A DNA stretch of 46,471 nucleotides from Desulfobacterales bacterium (GCA_030834695.1 JAUQXK010000080.1:1-46471), one strand, 5' to 3'; shown: positions 16,665 through 25,776, numbered from the stretch's first letter. Made by a program: numbers and translations. Notes: generated by a model not told the origin, from the sequence alone.

Positions 16665-17681
16665 TTAATAGACCAGATCTTCCTTGGTGATCTTGCCTTT
16701 AAACAGGTTGTACGCCCACGCCTGGTAGGCCAGCACGATCGGGACGAAGATGACGACCACGACCAGCATGATGGTGAGGGTGAGCTGCGTCGAGGACGCG
16801 TTGTGCGCCGTCAGGCTCCAGGCCGGGTTCAGGCTGGATGGAAACATGTTCGGGAAAAGGCCGATCACCCCGTAGAAAGTGGCGCCTACGATCGTGAGGG
16901 CGGACGCGAACCATGCTTTAAAAAAGGCTTTCTGGGCCAGAAACAGCCGGATCCCGAACAGCGCCGCCACCGTGAGCAGGATCACGGCGAAGAGCAGCGG
17001 CTTGGCCAGGTAATTGGCATAGAGGTTGGTCGTGACATAGCTCGCCGCCAGGAACGCCACGGCAACCGCCACCTCGGCCAGCCAGATCTTGCCCGCGACG
17101 GACGCCGCCCGCTCCTGAAGCTCGCCCTGGGTTTTGGCGGCCAGCCAGAGTGCGCCGTGCACCAGGAAGAGCAGCACGAACAGCACCCCTCCGATCAGCC
17201 CGTAGGGGTTGAGCAGGGTGAAGAGCGTCCCCTGGTAGACCCCCTTCTGGTCGATTGGGATCCCCTGGAAGATGTTGGCGAACGCCACGCCGAAAAGCAG
17301 TGCCGGGGCGAAACTGCCGATGACGATACAGGCATCCCAGAGCTTCCGCCAGCCGGGGCTCTCCACCTTGCCGCGGAACTCGAAGGCCACCCCGCGCAGG
17401 ATCAGAGCGAACAGAATGAGCATGAGCGCCGAGTAGAGCGACGAGAACATCACGGCGTAGACGCGCGGAAAAGCCGCAAAAGTGACGCCGCCGGCCGACA
17501 GCAGCCAGACCTGGTTGCCGTCCCACAGCGGTCCCATGGTGTTCACCATGACACGCTTGTCCTCTTCGGTCTTGCCCAGGACCGGCAGCAGCGACCCGAT
17601 TCCGAGATCGAAACCGTCGGTCATGAAATACACCGCCCACAAAAGACCCCAGAGAAAAAACCATATGGATTCGAGCACCAT
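16665..17681 (-). CDS. cydB: Cytochrome bd ubiquinol oxidase subunit II
   Basis: An integral membrane protein of 338 residues that pairs with CydA in the bd-type quinol oxidase, a high-affinity oxygen reductase. It opens with the CydB-like hydrophobic segment followed by TDGFDLGIGSLLP (21-33) and continues with GPLWDGNQVWLL near 50, both signature regions. A strong GGAGGG precedes the start. In an anaerobe the complex removes oxygen and relieves oxidative or nitrosative stress. Confidence 0.95.
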   Translation of the reverse strand: MVLESIWFFLWGLLWAVYFMTDGFDLGIGSLLPVLGKTEEDKRVMVNTMGPLWDGNQVWLLSAGGVTFAAFPRVYAVMFSSLYSALMLILFALILRGVAFEFRGKVESPGWRKLWDACIVIGSFAPALLFGVAFANIFQGIPIDQKGVYQGTLFTLLNPYGLIGGVLFVLLFLVHGALWLAAKTQGELQERAASVAGKIWLAEVAVAVAFLAASYVTTNLYANYLAKPLLFAVILLTVAALFGIRLFLAQKAFFKAWFASALTIVGATFYGVIGLFPNMFPSSLNPAWSLTAHNASSTQLTLTIMLVVVVIFVPIVLAYQAWAYNLFKGKITKEDLVY

Positions 17682-17763
17682 CTTAAATTCCCTCCTTCAC
17701 CTCAGGAATAATTGAGCGTTTGATCCAAGGCGTCTCATCATCAAGGCCTGCGCCGACCCCGTC

Positions 17764-17788
17764 ATTCCGGCAATTCTTAAGCCGGAAT
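17764..17788. repeat. REP-like inverted repeat between cydA and cydB
   Basis: ATTCCGGC (17764-17771) and GCCGGAAT (17781-17788) form a perfect 8-base-pair stem with a 9-base loop, preceded by GTC. Short repeats of this ATTCC...GGAAT type are scattered between genes in many deltaproteobacteria and resemble the dRS3 repeats of Neisseria. Here it lies in the 140-base gap inside the cyd operon and could alter message stability. Confidence 0.55.
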
Positions 17789-17821
17789 CCGGCCATCGAG
17801 CAGGAGTGATCGCTGCCGACA

Positions 17822-19174
17822 TCAGGCCTCGGACGGCCGCAGGCGCTTGGCGTGCGCCGGAGCTGGACCGGCGACGGCGTCAGGGCCCAGGCGCGCATAT
17901 TTGCCGATCAGGTAATAGCCCACTCCGCCCAGCAGGCCGTAGACCAGGATGAAGGCCACTAGGCTGACCGCCACCTGGGAGGCGGCGATGGGCGACACCG
18001 CGTCGGCGGTTTTCATCAGGCCATAGACGATCCAGGGCTGGCGGCCCACCTCGGCCAGCACCCAGCCGGCCGTGTGGGCCAGGAAGGGCAGCGGGATGGA
18101 GAACATCATCAGCTTGAGGTACCAGGGGTTTTCCATCAGGCGCTTACGGATGAAAATCCCGATGAGCATCATGACGACGAAATAAGTCCCCAGCGCGACC
18201 ATCACCCGAAAGGACAGAAAGGTCAGCAGCACCGGCGGTCGCTGGTCTTTGGGGAACTCCTTCAAACCGGTGACCTTGGCGCTGAAGTCGCCGTGGCCGA
18301 GGAAGCTCAAAACACCGGGGACGGCGCCGATCTCGACGCTGTTGCGCTCGTTCTGCTCGTCGGGTACGGCAAACAGGTAGATGGGCGCCCGCGAGGTGGT
18401 GTCCCAGAGCGACTCCATGGCAGCCAGCTTGGCGGGCTGGACCTTGGTCACATGCTTGGCATGCATGTCGCCCTCGAGGATGACCCAGAAGGCGGCGATC
18501 GTGCCCACCACCAGGCCGAGCCGGAAGGAGCGGGTGAAGAAGTCCACATGCTGCTTCCTGAGCAGGTGATAGGCGCTGATGCCCATGATGAAAAACGCCG
18601 CCAGCAGCAGGGCCGCCGGCACCACGTGCAGGATCTGCAGGATGCTGAAGGTGTTGAAGACCACGGCGGCAAAGTCGGTGAGCTCGGCCCGGCCGTTGCG
18701 GATGGCGTATCCGACCGGTTGCTGCATCCAGCCGTTGGCGGTAAGAATCCAGATCGCGGACAGGTTGCTCGCGCCGGCCACGAGCCACATCACCGCGGCG
18801 TGGGCCCTGCGCGAGAGCTTCTTCCAGCCGAAGACCCAGACGCCGATCAGCGTGGACTCCAGGAAAAAGGCCGCGGTCGCCTCGATGGCCAGCAGCGAGC
18901 CGAAGATGTCGCCCACATAAGCCGAATACCCCGACCAGTTGGTGCCGAACTGGAACTCCAACGTGATGCCGGTGACGACGCCCACGGCGAAGTTGATCAG
19001 GAAAAGCTTGCCCCAGAACTTGGTCATTTTCAGGTAGGTTTCATCGCCGGTACGCGCATACCGGGTCTCCATGATGGCGACCAACACCGACAATCCCAAT
19101 GTCAGGGGCACGAAGAAAAAGTGAAAAATGGTGGTCGCGGTGAACTGCAGCCGCGAAAGCAACAGAGTGTCCAT
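17822..19174 (-). CDS. cydA: Cytochrome bd ubiquinol oxidase subunit I
   Basis: The haem-carrying subunit of the bd oxidase, 450 residues with multiple membrane spans. His18 (IFHFFF), His183 (LQILHVVPA) and the methionine of SFRVMVALG fit the haem ligands known from E. coli CydA, and AIEATAAFFLEST near 97 and GRQPWIVYGLMKTADAVS are typical. The quinol-binding loop is the short type. It is one base downstream of the Rrf2 regulator gene and presumably co-transcribed with it. Confidence 0.95.
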   Translation of the reverse strand: MDTLLLSRLQFTATTIFHFFFVPLTLGLSVLVAIMETRYARTGDETYLKMTKFWGKLFLINFAVGVVTGITLEFQFGTNWSGYSAYVGDIFGSLLAIEATAAFFLESTLIGVWVFGWKKLSRRAHAAVMWLVAGASNLSAIWILTANGWMQQPVGYAIRNGRAELTDFAAVVFNTFSILQILHVVPAALLLAAFFIMGISAYHLLRKQHVDFFTRSFRLGLVVGTIAAFWVILEGDMHAKHVTKVQPAKLAAMESLWDTTSRAPIYLFAVPDEQNERNSVEIGAVPGVLSFLGHGDFSAKVTGLKEFPKDQRPPVLLTFLSFRVMVALGTYFVVMMLIGIFIRKRLMENPWYLKLMMFSIPLPFLAHTAGWVLAEVGRQPWIVYGLMKTADAVSPIAASQVAVSLVAFILVYGLLGGVGYYLIGKYARLGPDAVAGPAPAHAKRLRPSEA

Positions 19175-19175
19175 T

Positions 19176-19664
19176 TTAATTGGCTCCTTTCTTCAAACGG
19201 TTGACTCCGCGACGCGGCCGGCTGGGCGGCGGCGCCTCCAATATCAATGACGGCGTGCAGGTGGTTTCCCGGAGGATTCGGGCGAAGGTGGCCTCCTGAA
19301 GCGTCTGCCGCAGCTGGTCCTTGGCCTTGGCCCAGATGCAGTGCACGGCGCAGGCATGGCTGCGGTTGCAGGATTCCGGCCGCATGACGCAGTCGTTCAG
19401 GAAAATCTCGCCGATGACCGCCTCCACGACCTCCAGCAGCGTCAACTCCTCGGGGGCGACGACCAACCGGAACCCGCCCCGCGCGCCCTGGACGATCTCG
19501 ATGGCACCGGCCCGGGCCAGCTGCTGCGCGATTTTGCCCAGAAACTGGTCCGGGATGTCCATCTTGCGGGCGATCTCCTTGCGGGCGCAGAGCACGCCCA
19601 CCCCCTGGGAAGCCAGGTACAGCACACAGCGCACCGCGTATTCACCCGCCCGCGTCAACCGCAT
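19176..19664 (-). CDS. Rrf2-family Fe-S transcriptional regulator upstream of cydAB
   Basis: A 162-residue winged-helix regulator of the Rrf2 family (IscR, NsrR relatives). MRLTRAGEYAVRCVLYLA at the start and ARGGFRL near 61 are family features. Cys92, Cys99 and Cys105 match the usual cluster-binding cysteines, with Cys109 in addition, so a redox- or NO-sensitive Fe-S cluster is likely. The ATG at 19664 with GGGAG ahead is preferred over one six codons upstream. Being the first gene of the cyd operon suggests it autoregulates and controls cytochrome bd. Confidence 0.88.
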   Translation of the reverse strand: MRLTRAGEYAVRCVLYLASQGVGVLCARKEIARKMDIPDQFLGKIAQQLARAGAIEIVQGARGGFRLVVAPEELTLLEVVEAVIGEIFLNDCVMRPESCNRSHACAVHCIWAKAKDQLRQTLQEATFARILRETTCTPSLILEAPPPSRPRRGVNRLKKGAN

Positions 19665-19683
19665 GGACGCTCCCATAAACATG

Positions 19684-19734
19684 ATAAATAAGATCTTTTT
19701 TATCCTATTTATAGTTTCAACAAATCCCTGTCAA
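19684..19734 (-). promoter_or_regulatory. Promoter and inverted repeat for rrf2-cydAB
   Basis: On the minus strand TTGACA (19729-19734) is followed by an AT-rich stretch with TATAAA (19708-19713, spacing 15) or TAAATA (19706-19711, spacing 17). An inverted repeat ATAAATA (19684-19690) with TATTTAT (19706-19712) overlaps the -10 region and is a candidate Rrf2 operator. The exact -10 is uncertain. Confidence 0.5.
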
Positions 19735-19859
19735 GCCTTTTTTTGCCGTTCCCGGCAACTGGATATCCGCCGTTGTGGGCCTGCTTGAAAAAGGATAAAG
19801 AGGTTTGAAAAAACCGGACGAAGGATCTAGAATACGCATGGCCCAAACCAAGAGGCATC

Positions 19860-20837
19860 ATGCGATCACCCGCCTATACCTTTCTGAGAGACACCGACTG
19901 GGTTTACCGCATCCATGAACTGGACCGGATCGCCGTCCGTTGCGCGCTCTGCCCGCGGCGCTGCGGCGTGAACCGCTTCGCGGGCGAGCGCGGCTTCTGC
20001 GGGGCGCCGGGCGGGCTCGTCATCTCGAGCATCTTCCCCCACCACGGCGAGGAGCCGCCGCTCTCCGGCACCGGCGGCTCCGGCACGGTCTTCTTCACCC
20101 ACTGCACCTTGAAGTGCGTCTTCTGCCAGAACTACCAGATCTCCCACGAACAGGAGGGCCGGCCGTTTTCATCGGAGGAACTGGCGCAGAAGCTGCTGGG
20201 GCTTCAGGCAAAGGGGTGCCACAACATCAATCTGGTGACGGCCACCCACTTCCTGCCGTGGGTCCTGCGAGCGCTGCGGATGGCGGCCGAATCAGGGCTG
20301 GCGATTCCGATCGTTTACAACTGCGGCGGCTACGAGCTGGAGGAAACCATCGACCTGCTCCGGGACGTGGTGGACATCTGGCTGCCGGACATGAAATACG
20401 GCGAAAACGAACCCGCGCGCCTGTATTCCAAAGCCCCGGACTATGTCGAGGTCAACCGGGCCGCCGTCCGTCGCATGTTCCGCCAGGCCGGGCCGTTGCG
20501 CTGCGACGACGCCGGCATCGCCCACCGCGGTCTGTGCATCCGTCATCTGGTGCTGCCGAACGACCAATCCGCCAGCCGCGATGTGCTGGCCTTTCTGAAA
20601 CGGACCTTCGACCCCCAGGACATCTTCATCAGCCTGATGGCCCAGTACCGTCCCTTATACGGCGCCGATCGCCATGCCTTGATCGGCACGCGCGTCGATC
20701 CCTCGGAATATGAATTGATCAAGCAGGAATTCATCGCGGCGGGCTTCGAGGGCTTCTATCAGGAGCCGGAGCGGCTCGACACGGCCTTCGTCATCGATTT
20801 CAAGACGCGCAAGGAAGATCCCTTGACCGGTTCATGA
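19860..20837 (+). CDS. PflX-like radical SAM protein
   Basis: A 325-residue radical SAM protein of the pyruvate formate-lyase activating enzyme-related (PflX) type. An N-terminal cysteine cluster (CALCPRRCGVNR and GERGFCGA, about 28-48) precedes the radical SAM motif CTLKCVFCQN near residue 82. Its physiological target is not established. AGAGG lies five bases before the ATG. It heads a plus-strand group with a rhodanese-rubrerythrin fusion and a flavoprotein, hinting at sulfur or oxygen-stress chemistry rather than formate-lyase activation, as no glycyl-radical enzyme is nearby. Confidence 0.87.
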   Translation: MRSPAYTFLRDTDWVYRIHELDRIAVRCALCPRRCGVNRFAGERGFCGAPGGLVISSIFPHHGEEPPLSGTGGSGTVFFTHCTLKCVFCQNYQISHEQEGRPFSSEELAQKLLGLQAKGCHNINLVTATHFLPWVLRALRMAAESGLAIPIVYNCGGYELEETIDLLRDVVDIWLPDMKYGENEPARLYSKAPDYVEVNRAAVRRMFRQAGPLRCDDAGIAHRGLCIRHLVLPNDQSASRDVLAFLKRTFDPQDIFISLMAQYRPLYGADRHALIGTRVDPSEYELIKQEFIAAGFEGFYQEPERLDTAFVIDFKTRKEDPLTGS

Positions 20838-20868
20838 CACCCACTCCCCCAGCGAAAGGAGAACCCCG

Positions 20869-21699
20869 ATGCGTTGGAAGCAGTTTTTTACACCGGTGAA
20901 ATCCATCGATGCGGTCGAAGCCCGGCAGTATGTGCAGCGCATGGCCGGCGACGCCTTCACGCTCCTGGACGTACGCCAGCCCGGTGAATACGAAGCCGAA
21001 CACCTGCCGGGCGCGAAATTGATCCCGCTGGCGGAGCTGGGCAGCCGCTTGCCCGAGCTGGACGCCGGCAAACCGATCGTGGTCTATTGCGCCATCGGTG
21101 GCCGCAGCCGCGTGGCGGCTCAGGTGCTGGCGGCCAAAGGGTTCCGGGAGGTGCTGAACCTCTCCGGCGGCATCAAAGCCTGGAACAGTCAAAAGGCGGT
21201 CGGCCCGGAAGACCACGGCTTGGAGCTCTTCTCCGGGAACGAATCTCCGGAGAAAACGCTGATGACCGCCTATTCCCTCGAGGAGGGGCTGCGCGAATTT
21301 TATTTGTCCATGGTCGGGCAGGTCAAGGCCGAGAATGCGCGCCGGCTGTTCGTCGAGCTTTCCGCCATCGAAGTCAAGCATCAGGATCGCATTTTCAACG
21401 AGTACCTCAGGATATCGGGCGCCGTGCTGACCCGCGAAGAATTTGCCCAAAAGGTGGTGGCCCCGGGCATGGAGGGTGGCCTGACAACAGCCGAGTACAT
21501 CAGGCTTTACCAGCCGAACCTGGAGGTCGTCGAGGAAGTGATTTCGCTGGCCATGGCGATCGAGGCCCAGGCCCTCGACCTGTATCAGCGCGCCGCCGAT
21601 CGCGCCGGGCCCGCGGAAAGCAGGAACGTACTGATGCAAATCGCCAACGAAGAGCGCGCGCACCTGGGGCAGCTGGGCGCGCTTTTCGAGGAACGATAA
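20869..21699 (+). CDS. Rhodanese-rubrerythrin (ferritin-like) fusion protein
   Basis: A 276-residue two-domain protein. Residues about 10-110 are a rhodanese domain with LLDVRQPGEYEAEHLPGA and the active-site loop VVYCAIGGRS, whose cysteine can carry sulfane sulfur. Residues about 125-276 are a ferritin-like four-helix domain with metal-ligand patterns such as FVELSAIEVKHQD and IANEERAHLGQL (E, ExxH). A cytoplasmic role in persulfide or peroxide handling is likely. It is 31 bases after the radical SAM gene and has an AAAGGAG ahead of its ATG. Confidence 0.88.
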   Translation: MRWKQFFTPVKSIDAVEARQYVQRMAGDAFTLLDVRQPGEYEAEHLPGAKLIPLAELGSRLPELDAGKPIVVYCAIGGRSRVAAQVLAAKGFREVLNLSGGIKAWNSQKAVGPEDHGLELFSGNESPEKTLMTAYSLEEGLREFYLSMVGQVKAENARRLFVELSAIEVKHQDRIFNEYLRISGAVLTREEFAQKVVAPGMEGGLTTAEYIRLYQPNLEVVEEVISLAMAIEAQALDLYQRAADRAGPAESRNVLMQIANEERAHLGQLGALFEER

Positions 21700-21734
21700 G
21701 GCGCGCACCGCCTCGTCGGCTTGAGGAAGAAATC

Positions 21735-22850
21735 ATGAGCAAGCACCTGGTATTGGCCGGCGGCGGCCACGCTCACATGGTGACTTTGTCGAACCTGCGT
21801 CGATTCACCGAAAAAGGACACCGGGTCACGGTGATTCAGCCCTCCGAGCACCACTATTATTCCGGAATGGGCCCCGGCATGCTCGGGCAAACCTACACAC
21901 CCGGCGCGATCCGGTTCGCGACCCGGCATGTCGTTGAAAAAATGGGCGGCACGTTCGTGCTGGGCCGCATCGTCAAAATCGACGCGGCTGCCGGATCCGT
22001 GCAACTGGAATCGGGCGATGCCATCCCCTACGACGTGATGTCGTGCAACGTGGGCAGCCAGGTGCCGCAGAACATGATCAACGGCGCCTTGGACGACATC
22101 TACCTGGTCAAACCGATCGAGCGGCTACTGGATGCCCAACGACGGATTTTCGAACTCGCCTCACGCAAAAAACCATCCGTCGGTATCGTGGGCGGCGGCC
22201 CTTCGGCCGTGGAGATTGCGGGGAACGCCTGGAAATTGACCCGGAAGCCGGGCCTGCATCCGGCGGCCATCCGGATTTTGACCAAAACCACAATTATGCC
22301 GCACCACCCCGAGGGTGTGCGCACCAAGGCCCTGGCATCGTTGAAAAGGCGGGGGATCGAAATAGTAAAAAATTGCGACGTTCAGGACATCCGCACCGGC
22401 CGGGTGACCGAGGTCTCCGGACGATCTCAAGAGTTCGACATTGTTTTCGTAGCCGTCGGCGTGGTTCCCAGCCCGGTTTTCCGTGAATCCGGGATCCCGA
22501 CCGGGCCCGACGGAGGCCTGCTGGTCAACCGCTATCTGCAAAGCACGGCCTATTCCAATATATTCGGGGGAGGGGATTGCATCCACTTCCAGGAAAGTCC
22601 CCTGGACCGGGTGGGCGTCTATGCCGTCCGCCAGAATGCGGTCATCTGCCAGAACCTGATGGCAGCGTTGGAGGGCAAAGCGCTTCAGGCGTTCGATCCC
22701 GGGGGCGACTACCTGCTGATATTCAACCTGGGCGACGGTACGGGAATCTTCTACAAGCGTCCGATCCTGTTCGGCGGCCGCCTGGCTTTCATCATCAAGG
22801 ACTATATCGATCGCAGGTTCATGCGCCGGTTTCAGGCGCTGGAGTCATAA
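21735..22850 (+). CDS. FAD/NAD(P)-dependent oxidoreductase, SelD-N-terminal type
   Basis: A 371-residue two-dinucleotide-binding-domain flavoprotein. It begins LVLAGGGHAHMVTL, a motif typical of the pyridine nucleotide-disulfide oxidoreductase family that occurs alone or fused ahead of selenophosphate synthetase. A second nucleotide-binding motif, VGIVGGGPSAVEIAG, lies near 150, and GGGDC near 280 closes the FAD site. It resembles sulfide:quinone and NDH-2 enzymes in fold. The ATG at 21735 with GAGGAA ahead is clear, although the frame continues upstream as a shadow. The electron donor and acceptor are unknown. Confidence 0.86.
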   Translation: MSKHLVLAGGGHAHMVTLSNLRRFTEKGHRVTVIQPSEHHYYSGMGPGMLGQTYTPGAIRFATRHVVEKMGGTFVLGRIVKIDAAAGSVQLESGDAIPYDVMSCNVGSQVPQNMINGALDDIYLVKPIERLLDAQRRIFELASRKKPSVGIVGGGPSAVEIAGNAWKLTRKPGLHPAAIRILTKTTIMPHHPEGVRTKALASLKRRGIEIVKNCDVQDIRTGRVTEVSGRSQEFDIVFVAVGVVPSPVFRESGIPTGPDGGLLVNRYLQSTAYSNIFGGGDCIHFQESPLDRVGVYAVRQNAVICQNLMAALEGKALQAFDPGGDYLLIFNLGDGTGIFYKRPILFGGRLAFIIKDYIDRRFMRRFQALES

Positions 22851-22963
22851 AGGCACTCGTCCGGGATGGCGCCGATGGGAAAGCTTCGGGCGGTTTAGCT
22901 GCTGCTCAACCTGCCGTTGAAGCAACATGCAATGAGACGTTCTTGGCTCCACGCGGTTTGGCG

Positions 22964-24415
22964 TCATGCGTTTCCATCACGAAGATGGGCTGACCACTGG
23001 GTGTGAAAAAACGTCCCGCGCGGCTGATCCACACGCTCGTATGTGTGAGCCCCGAAGTAATCCCGCTGGGCCTGGATCAGGTTGGCGGGCAGCCGTGCGC
23101 TGCGATACCCGTCGTAGAACGACAGAGACGCCGAGAAGGCCGGTACGGGGATGCCCGCTTGAACCGCTGCCGCCACCACGCGGCGCCACGACGCCTGGCA
23201 GGTCCGGAGGATGTCCTTGAAATAATCGTCCAGCAGGAGATTGGCCAGGTTCGGGTTCCGGTCGTAGGCCGCCTTGATCCGCTCCAGAAAAACACTGCGG
23301 ATGATGCATCCGCTGCGCCACATCAGCGCGATGTTTCCGAAATCGAGGTGCCAGCGATATTCCCGGGACGCCTCGCGCATCAGCATGAACCCCTGGGCGT
23401 ACGACACGATCTTGGAAGCCACCAGCGCCTTGCGGATATGCTCCACGGTGGGTTGCGTGTCTTTTTTGAACGTTCCCTTCGGGCCCTTGAGGATCTTGGC
23501 GGCATCGACGCGCTCATCCTTGAGGGCGGACAACGCGCGTGCGTAAACGGCCTCGGTAATGAGCGTCACGGGGATCCCCAGGTCCAGGGAGTTGATTCCG
23601 GTCCATTTCCCGGTCCCTTTCTGACCGGCGGCATCGAGGACCTTTTCCACCAGAGGCCGCCCGTCGGCGTCTGGAACCGCCATGATGTCACGGGTAATCT
23701 CGATCAGGTAGCTCTCCAGCTCCCCCCGATTCCAGGCGGCAAACGTGCGCCGCATGGCGGCATGGTTCAACTCCAGGCCGTCGCGCATCAGCTGGTACGC
23801 TTCGGCGATCAGTTGCATGTCCCCGTATTCGATGCCGTTGTGGATCATCTTCACGTAGTGCCCGGCGCCGTTTTCCCCCACCCAGTCGCAGCAGGGCGCT
23901 CCCTCGGACGTCCTGGCCGCGATGCACTGAAACAGTTCCTTGACCAGGGGCCAGGCTTCCGGCGTCCCGCCCGGCATGATGGACGGCCCGCGGCGCGCGC
24001 CTTCCTCTCCGCCGGAGATGCCGGTGCCGATAAAAAGAAACCCCTTGTCCCGCAGCCGTTCGGTGCGCCGGAGGGTGTCGAGGAAATGGGAGTTGCCGCC
24101 GTCGATGATCAGGTCGCCCCGCTCCAGATGCGGCAGCAGCAGCTCGATGAATTCATCCACTGCCTTGCCGGCTTTGACCATAAGCATGATTTTCCGGGGC
24201 GGCTTCAAACCCGCCGCCAGCTCCTCCAGGCAACGGGCGGCCACCACCCGGGTGCCTCTGGCAGGACCGTTTAAAAATTCATCGATTTTTGAAACCGTGC
24301 GGTTGTAGACCGCCACCGTGTACCCGTGGTCGTTCATGTTCAGGACCAGGTTCTGGCCCATAACCGCCAGCCCGATCAGGCCGATGTCCGCACGATTTTC
24401 CGTAGTCACCCTCAT
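22964..24415 (-). CDS. gnd: 6-phosphogluconate dehydrogenase (decarboxylating)
   Basis: The enzyme oxidatively decarboxylates 6-phosphogluconate to ribulose 5-phosphate in the pentose phosphate pathway. At 483 residues it is the long dimeric form. The N-terminal GLAVMGQNLVLNMNDHGY binds NADP; IIDGGNSHF, GTGISGGEEGARRGPSIMPGG and YVKMIHNGIEYGDMQ, with the catalytic Lys and Glu, follow. It is convergent with the flavoprotein gene across a 113-base gap without an obvious terminator. Confidence 0.96.
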   Translation of the reverse strand: MRVTTENRADIGLIGLAVMGQNLVLNMNDHGYTVAVYNRTVSKIDEFLNGPARGTRVVAARCLEELAAGLKPPRKIMLMVKAGKAVDEFIELLLPHLERGDLIIDGGNSHFLDTLRRTERLRDKGFLFIGTGISGGEEGARRGPSIMPGGTPEAWPLVKELFQCIAARTSEGAPCCDWVGENGAGHYVKMIHNGIEYGDMQLIAEAYQLMRDGLELNHAAMRRTFAAWNRGELESYLIEITRDIMAVPDADGRPLVEKVLDAAGQKGTGKWTGINSLDLGIPVTLITEAVYARALSALKDERVDAAKILKGPKGTFKKDTQPTVEHIRKALVASKIVSYAQGFMLMREASREYRWHLDFGNIALMWRSGCIIRSVFLERIKAAYDRNPNLANLLLDDYFKDILRTCQASWRRVVAAAVQAGIPVPAFSASLSFYDGYRSARLPANLIQAQRDYFGAHTYERVDQPRGTFFHTQWSAHLRDGNA

Positions 24416-24455
24416 GGTCGGTTTCCTCGCCGTAAAAAGGTAAAAATGGTCGTCC

Positions 24456-25532
24456 TCAGACGTAGACCAACGCCGGCAGGCCCCTGCGCCGGCGCAGGGA
24501 CTCCAGCAGCCCGACGCAGCCGGTCATCATGTTGTCGCCGAGCGGCGCGCCGAAGACCATCGGGAGCCGGGACCCCTGCACGAGGCGGCGCTTGGGTCCG
24601 GTGGCGATGATGGTCCGCAGGGCATCGGGACCGACCGGCTTGCGGATGTAGGCGCCGTGCCCGCCCTCATCGAGAACCCGGCGGTGGTCCAGCCGGCCGG
24701 CCACCATTTCATGCAGCAACCGATCGAGCCGTTCCGGGGTGACGTCGACCGTGTGATACTCGACCAGCCCGGCCAGTTCGCCCGCCGCCACTGCGGCGCA
24801 GACGGTGTGAGAGGTCGCCACGTCCAACACCACAAAGGCATGATCTTCAGGGGCATGGGTGTCGAGCGCGGCTCCCACAACGGCGGCCATGCCGCTGTCC
24901 ATCACATAGACCTCGCCGGCCGGAAGCCGGCCGGCGCTCCGGGCCACGGACCTTAGGCGGTTCAGTTCGGTTGGGACTTCGCCGGCTGCGAAAAGCAGAT
25001 CATGCGGACAGGGCCGGGCGTCCAGCCGATCTCGGTAGACCCGATGCCGGAAATCCAGATGCGACATTCCCGGCGGCGGAACCCCGTGATCCTGCACGCA
25101 GACGGCCACCGCATCGAATTCGAAAGGCACGCCGAAGCCTTCAACCATGCGCTCCAGGCGGCCCGCTTCGATGTCCTGCAGCTCCAGGTGGGCATGGCGC
25201 CCGCGCCGGCGCAGTTTCTCCGCCTCCGCGTCTTCGACCACCGTGATGCCCCAGGTGCGCACTTTTTCCGCATCGTGATTCAGGGTGGCGGCGGCCGAAA
25301 GCGATACGATGACATCATGGGTCTCGGCCCGCTGGCGCAGGACCGCCGTCACCGGACCGCCGCCCATCTCGCACCCGGTAACCACCAGGTCTCCCGGCAA
25401 CCGGGCGGCCCGCTCCGCGATCGTCCGCACCGGAGAAACCACCACGGCCTTGTAATGGTGCACGGCCTCGGTATCGAACCAGAGCACGTCCATGGTCCCC
25501 GCGCCGATGTCCACGCATAAGAAACGACTCAT
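24456..25532 (-). CDS. DUF1786 protein with ASKHA-like nucleotide-binding motifs
   Basis: A 358-residue protein matching the DUF1786 family, often named putative pyruvate formate-lyase-activating enzyme without proof. CVDIGAGTMDVLWFD at residues 5-19 resembles the phosphate-1 loop of actin/Hsp70/sugar-kinase folds, and VVLDVATSHTVCAAV near 237 resembles phosphate-2, so ATP binding is likely. The start at 25532 is chosen over one 31 codons upstream because the upstream part lies in a repeat element. No function is established. Confidence 0.75.
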   Translation of the reverse strand: MSRFLCVDIGAGTMDVLWFDTEAVHHYKAVVVSPVRTIAERAARLPGDLVVTGCEMGGGPVTAVLRQRAETHDVIVSLSAAATLNHDAEKVRTWGITVVEDAEAEKLRRRGRHAHLELQDIEAGRLERMVEGFGVPFEFDAVAVCVQDHGVPPPGMSHLDFRHRVYRDRLDARPCPHDLLFAAGEVPTELNRLRSVARSAGRLPAGEVYVMDSGMAAVVGAALDTHAPEDHAFVVLDVATSHTVCAAVAAGELAGLVEYHTVDVTPERLDRLLHEMVAGRLDHRRVLDEGGHGAYIRKPVGPDALRTIIATGPKRRLVQGSRLPMVFGAPLGDNMMTGCVGLLESLRRRRGLPALVYV

Positions 25533-25563
25533 GCTTATGAACCTTCCAAGGAAATCGGCTGCA

Positions 25564-25677
25564 AAATCCCCCTGTCCCCCTTTGCTAAAGGGGGAAGACA
25601 AGAGGGCCCAGGCGCCCCTCCCCATTCGCCAAAGAGGGGAACTGCCCCCCTTTGAAAAGGGAGGTCGGGAGGGATTT
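25564..25677. repeat. Composite C/G-rich intergenic repeat
   Basis: The stretch starts AAATCCCCC and ends GGGAGGGATTT, and contains three stem-like pairs: CCCCCTTT with AAAGGGGG, CCCCTC with GAGGGG, and CCCCCCTTT with AAAAGGGAGG. This pattern is a widespread non-coding repeat in deltaproteobacteria and other phyla. It lies upstream of the DUF1786 gene and downstream of the DinB-family gene. Confidence 0.65.
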
Positions 25678-25776
25678 GCAGTTATCCATTCTGTTCAAAT
25701 TTAAGGCCGTTTATAATTCATGCCGCCGATCGGACGATGGCAAGTGGCCGTTCAAAGGCTTCCCATCGGGGGCATT

